14,323 bases of DNA from Ignavibacteriaceae bacterium (GTDB lineage: Bacteria > Bacteroidota > Ignavibacteria > Ignavibacteriales > Ignavibacteriaceae): positions 1-14,323 of the forward strand of contig JALONF010000029.1 of NCBI GenBank assembly GCA_025455085.1, in the 5' to 3' direction. This document shows, piece by piece, positions 13,304-14,323 of the stretch. The stretch's first letter is position 1, and each line of letters starts with the position of its first letter. The translations under genes and the position numbers were made by a program. The notes below the pieces were generated by a model, which worked only from the letters and a program-made list of their open reading frames with translations, did not search any database and was not told the origin of the DNA.

Positions 13304-14323
13304 TCACTTAAACCTAAAAATCAAATCAGTCACTTCCCACCTTGGACGCAAGTTTACAGTATCGGGATGAAAGGAGAACCTCTCTGAAAACTCAATCGGT
13401 TCAGGCCAGCCGTAATTATATTTACCGCTGCTGTCTGCATCGAGATAACACCAGAGTAAATATTTACCAGGCTCAACACGATTGAATTCAAATTTATCAA
13501 GATTCGGTTTGTGCTCGTACTTTAGCTGTGGAGTCTCAACACTTTCAAGTCTCAACACTTTCAAGCATCAATATAGGATTTTTTGCGTAATCAAGATTGA
13601 TGACGTTGCCTGAAAGTCCCGTAAAATCCAATCCAGAAATGGTCCTAAACTTTAAAGTAAAGAGTGAATCTTTTTTATTGCCTGCAAGATCAACGAAGTT
13701 TCCAAGCTGAAGCTTAACAAGATAATCTTTATCCGGTCTCAGATTTTCATCAGGTTTGATCCACAAAGTAGCATCGTCAAAAAATTGAATATCAAAACCT
13801 ACAGGATTGTTCAAAGTATCAGTGAAAGAAACAGCAGATACTTTAAAATCTTTATTAAAAGCTTCATCGAAAAAGATTTTGATCTCCGTCTTTTCAAAAT
13901 CAACCATTCCCCCTGCAGCCGGTTCGGTTGATACAATTTTGATTGAGCTGGTATCAAGTCTATCACTAACTACAACTTTAGTAAAATCATTAATCATAAT
14001 ATTACCCATTAAGTCAATTAAAGTATCGGATAGAAGATAAACCTGGTTTGAAGGATTTATATCTCCATTGAACATTAAAATGAACTCTTCGGGTTTTGTT
14101 TTTCCTTTGAAAGCATTATCAACTTCGTAGACTTTGTTTTCAGTTGAATCAACTAAAGAAAAATTTTCAGCAAGGATTGATTTTTTGTCCAGCACTTTAT
14201 TAGTGCTAACTAGCATATGGTTTCTGTCAGTCATGATACCACTAATTAATCTTGGACTTGAAACATCAGCATTGAATAGCATAAAATAAATATCAGAATA
14301 GAGTGAATCAGTTTCACTTAAAA
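13304..14323 (-). pseudogene. Bacteroidetes Ig-like (Big_5) domain protein, C-terminal part, split by a 16-bp duplication
   Basis: The frame is open to the right edge, so the N-terminus lies outside. The upstream segment (14321-13545) contains an Ig-like domain at TEPAAGGMVDFEKTEIKIFF through LVDSTENK-type beta-rich repeats, ending DLAGNKKDSLFTLKFRT and then ILMLESVET before a stop. The downstream segment repeats LESVET and continues PQLKYEHKPNLDKFEFNRVEPGKYLLWCYLD to WEVTDLIFRFK. Its shape (PGKY, a D-x-D-x-x-G-like loop, RPRWEV end) is typical of the C-terminus of the Bacteroidetes Ig-like domain family. Removing one 16-bp copy joins both parts into a single frame of 333 residues to the window edge, so the break is a simple duplication. 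The protein is probably an envelope lipoprotein of unknown function. It converges on hutI with an 18-nt gap and no visible terminator. Confidence 0.85.
13533..13564. repeat. Perfect tandem duplication, 2 x 16 bp
   Basis: GTCTCAACACTTTCAA occurs twice back to back (13533-13548 and 13549-13564). Identity extends one base on each side, so bases 13532-13549 equal 13548-13565. It lies inside the Ig-like gene. Because 16 is not a multiple of 3, it shifts the frame and creates a stop just after the first copy. Confidence 0.98.

Noticed and set aside
13304..13564. Separate small 86-residue protein at the end of the Ig-like gene
   Set aside because: Its apparent start codon lies in the second copy of the 16-bp duplication, and the sequence continues the upstream frame once one copy is removed.

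Overview
The window looks like chromosomal DNA from the Bacteroidota/Chlorobiota side of the tree, most likely an Ignavibacteria-type organism. This is inferred from several features. The DNA is AT-rich. Secreted proteins have signal peptides ending in SFAQ or a lipobox. The HisA-like protein ends in a Chlorobi-style RFPCQKLW segment. A DUF4270-like lipoprotein sits beside glycogen synthase, as in Bacteroidetes. The glgA promoter matches the Bacteroidetes TTTG / TAnnTTTG pattern, and a Bacteroidetes-type Ig-like lipoprotein is present. No rRNA, tRNA, CRISPR array, insertion sequence, phage gene or obvious riboswitch was seen. No gene-free stretch exceeds about 190 bases.

Left part (1-2423, plus strand): the 3' end of an acyl-CoA dehydrogenase gene is followed 2 nt later by a HisA paralogue that lacks the family's general-acid aspartate. 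A 138-base gap with a bulged hairpin and T-run comes next. It is followed by a stand-alone cyclic-nucleotide-binding protein and a universal stress protein, 12 nt apart.

Middle left (2443-5494, minus strand): glyA, tatC and a long-chain polyprenyl diphosphate synthase form a compact housekeeping operon covering one-carbon metabolism, twin-arginine export and the probable quinone side chain. A strong terminator at 5532-5560 separates it from the operon upstream.

Middle right (5599-11384, minus strand): a five-gene operon reads glgA, gmhB, a DUF4270/DNRLRE-like lipoprotein, an outer-membrane beta-barrel protein and a TPR lipoprotein. It starts at a well-matched Bacteroidetes-type promoter and ends at the 5532-5560 terminator. 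It joins glycogen synthesis and a heptose phosphatase to three envelope proteins of unknown function.

Right part (11569-14323): a SPOR-domain lipoprotein overlaps hutI (imidazolonepropionase) by 4 nt on the plus strand. Converging on them is the 3' part of an Ig-like domain gene on the minus strand. Both hutI and the Ig-like gene are broken. hutI has lost about 13 codons plus one base at about 12339-12341. The Ig-like gene carries an exact 16-bp tandem duplication at 13533-13564, and removing one copy restores the full reading frame. These two lesions and the HisA paralogue are the main points of interest. I see no convincing new defence or mobile system here.
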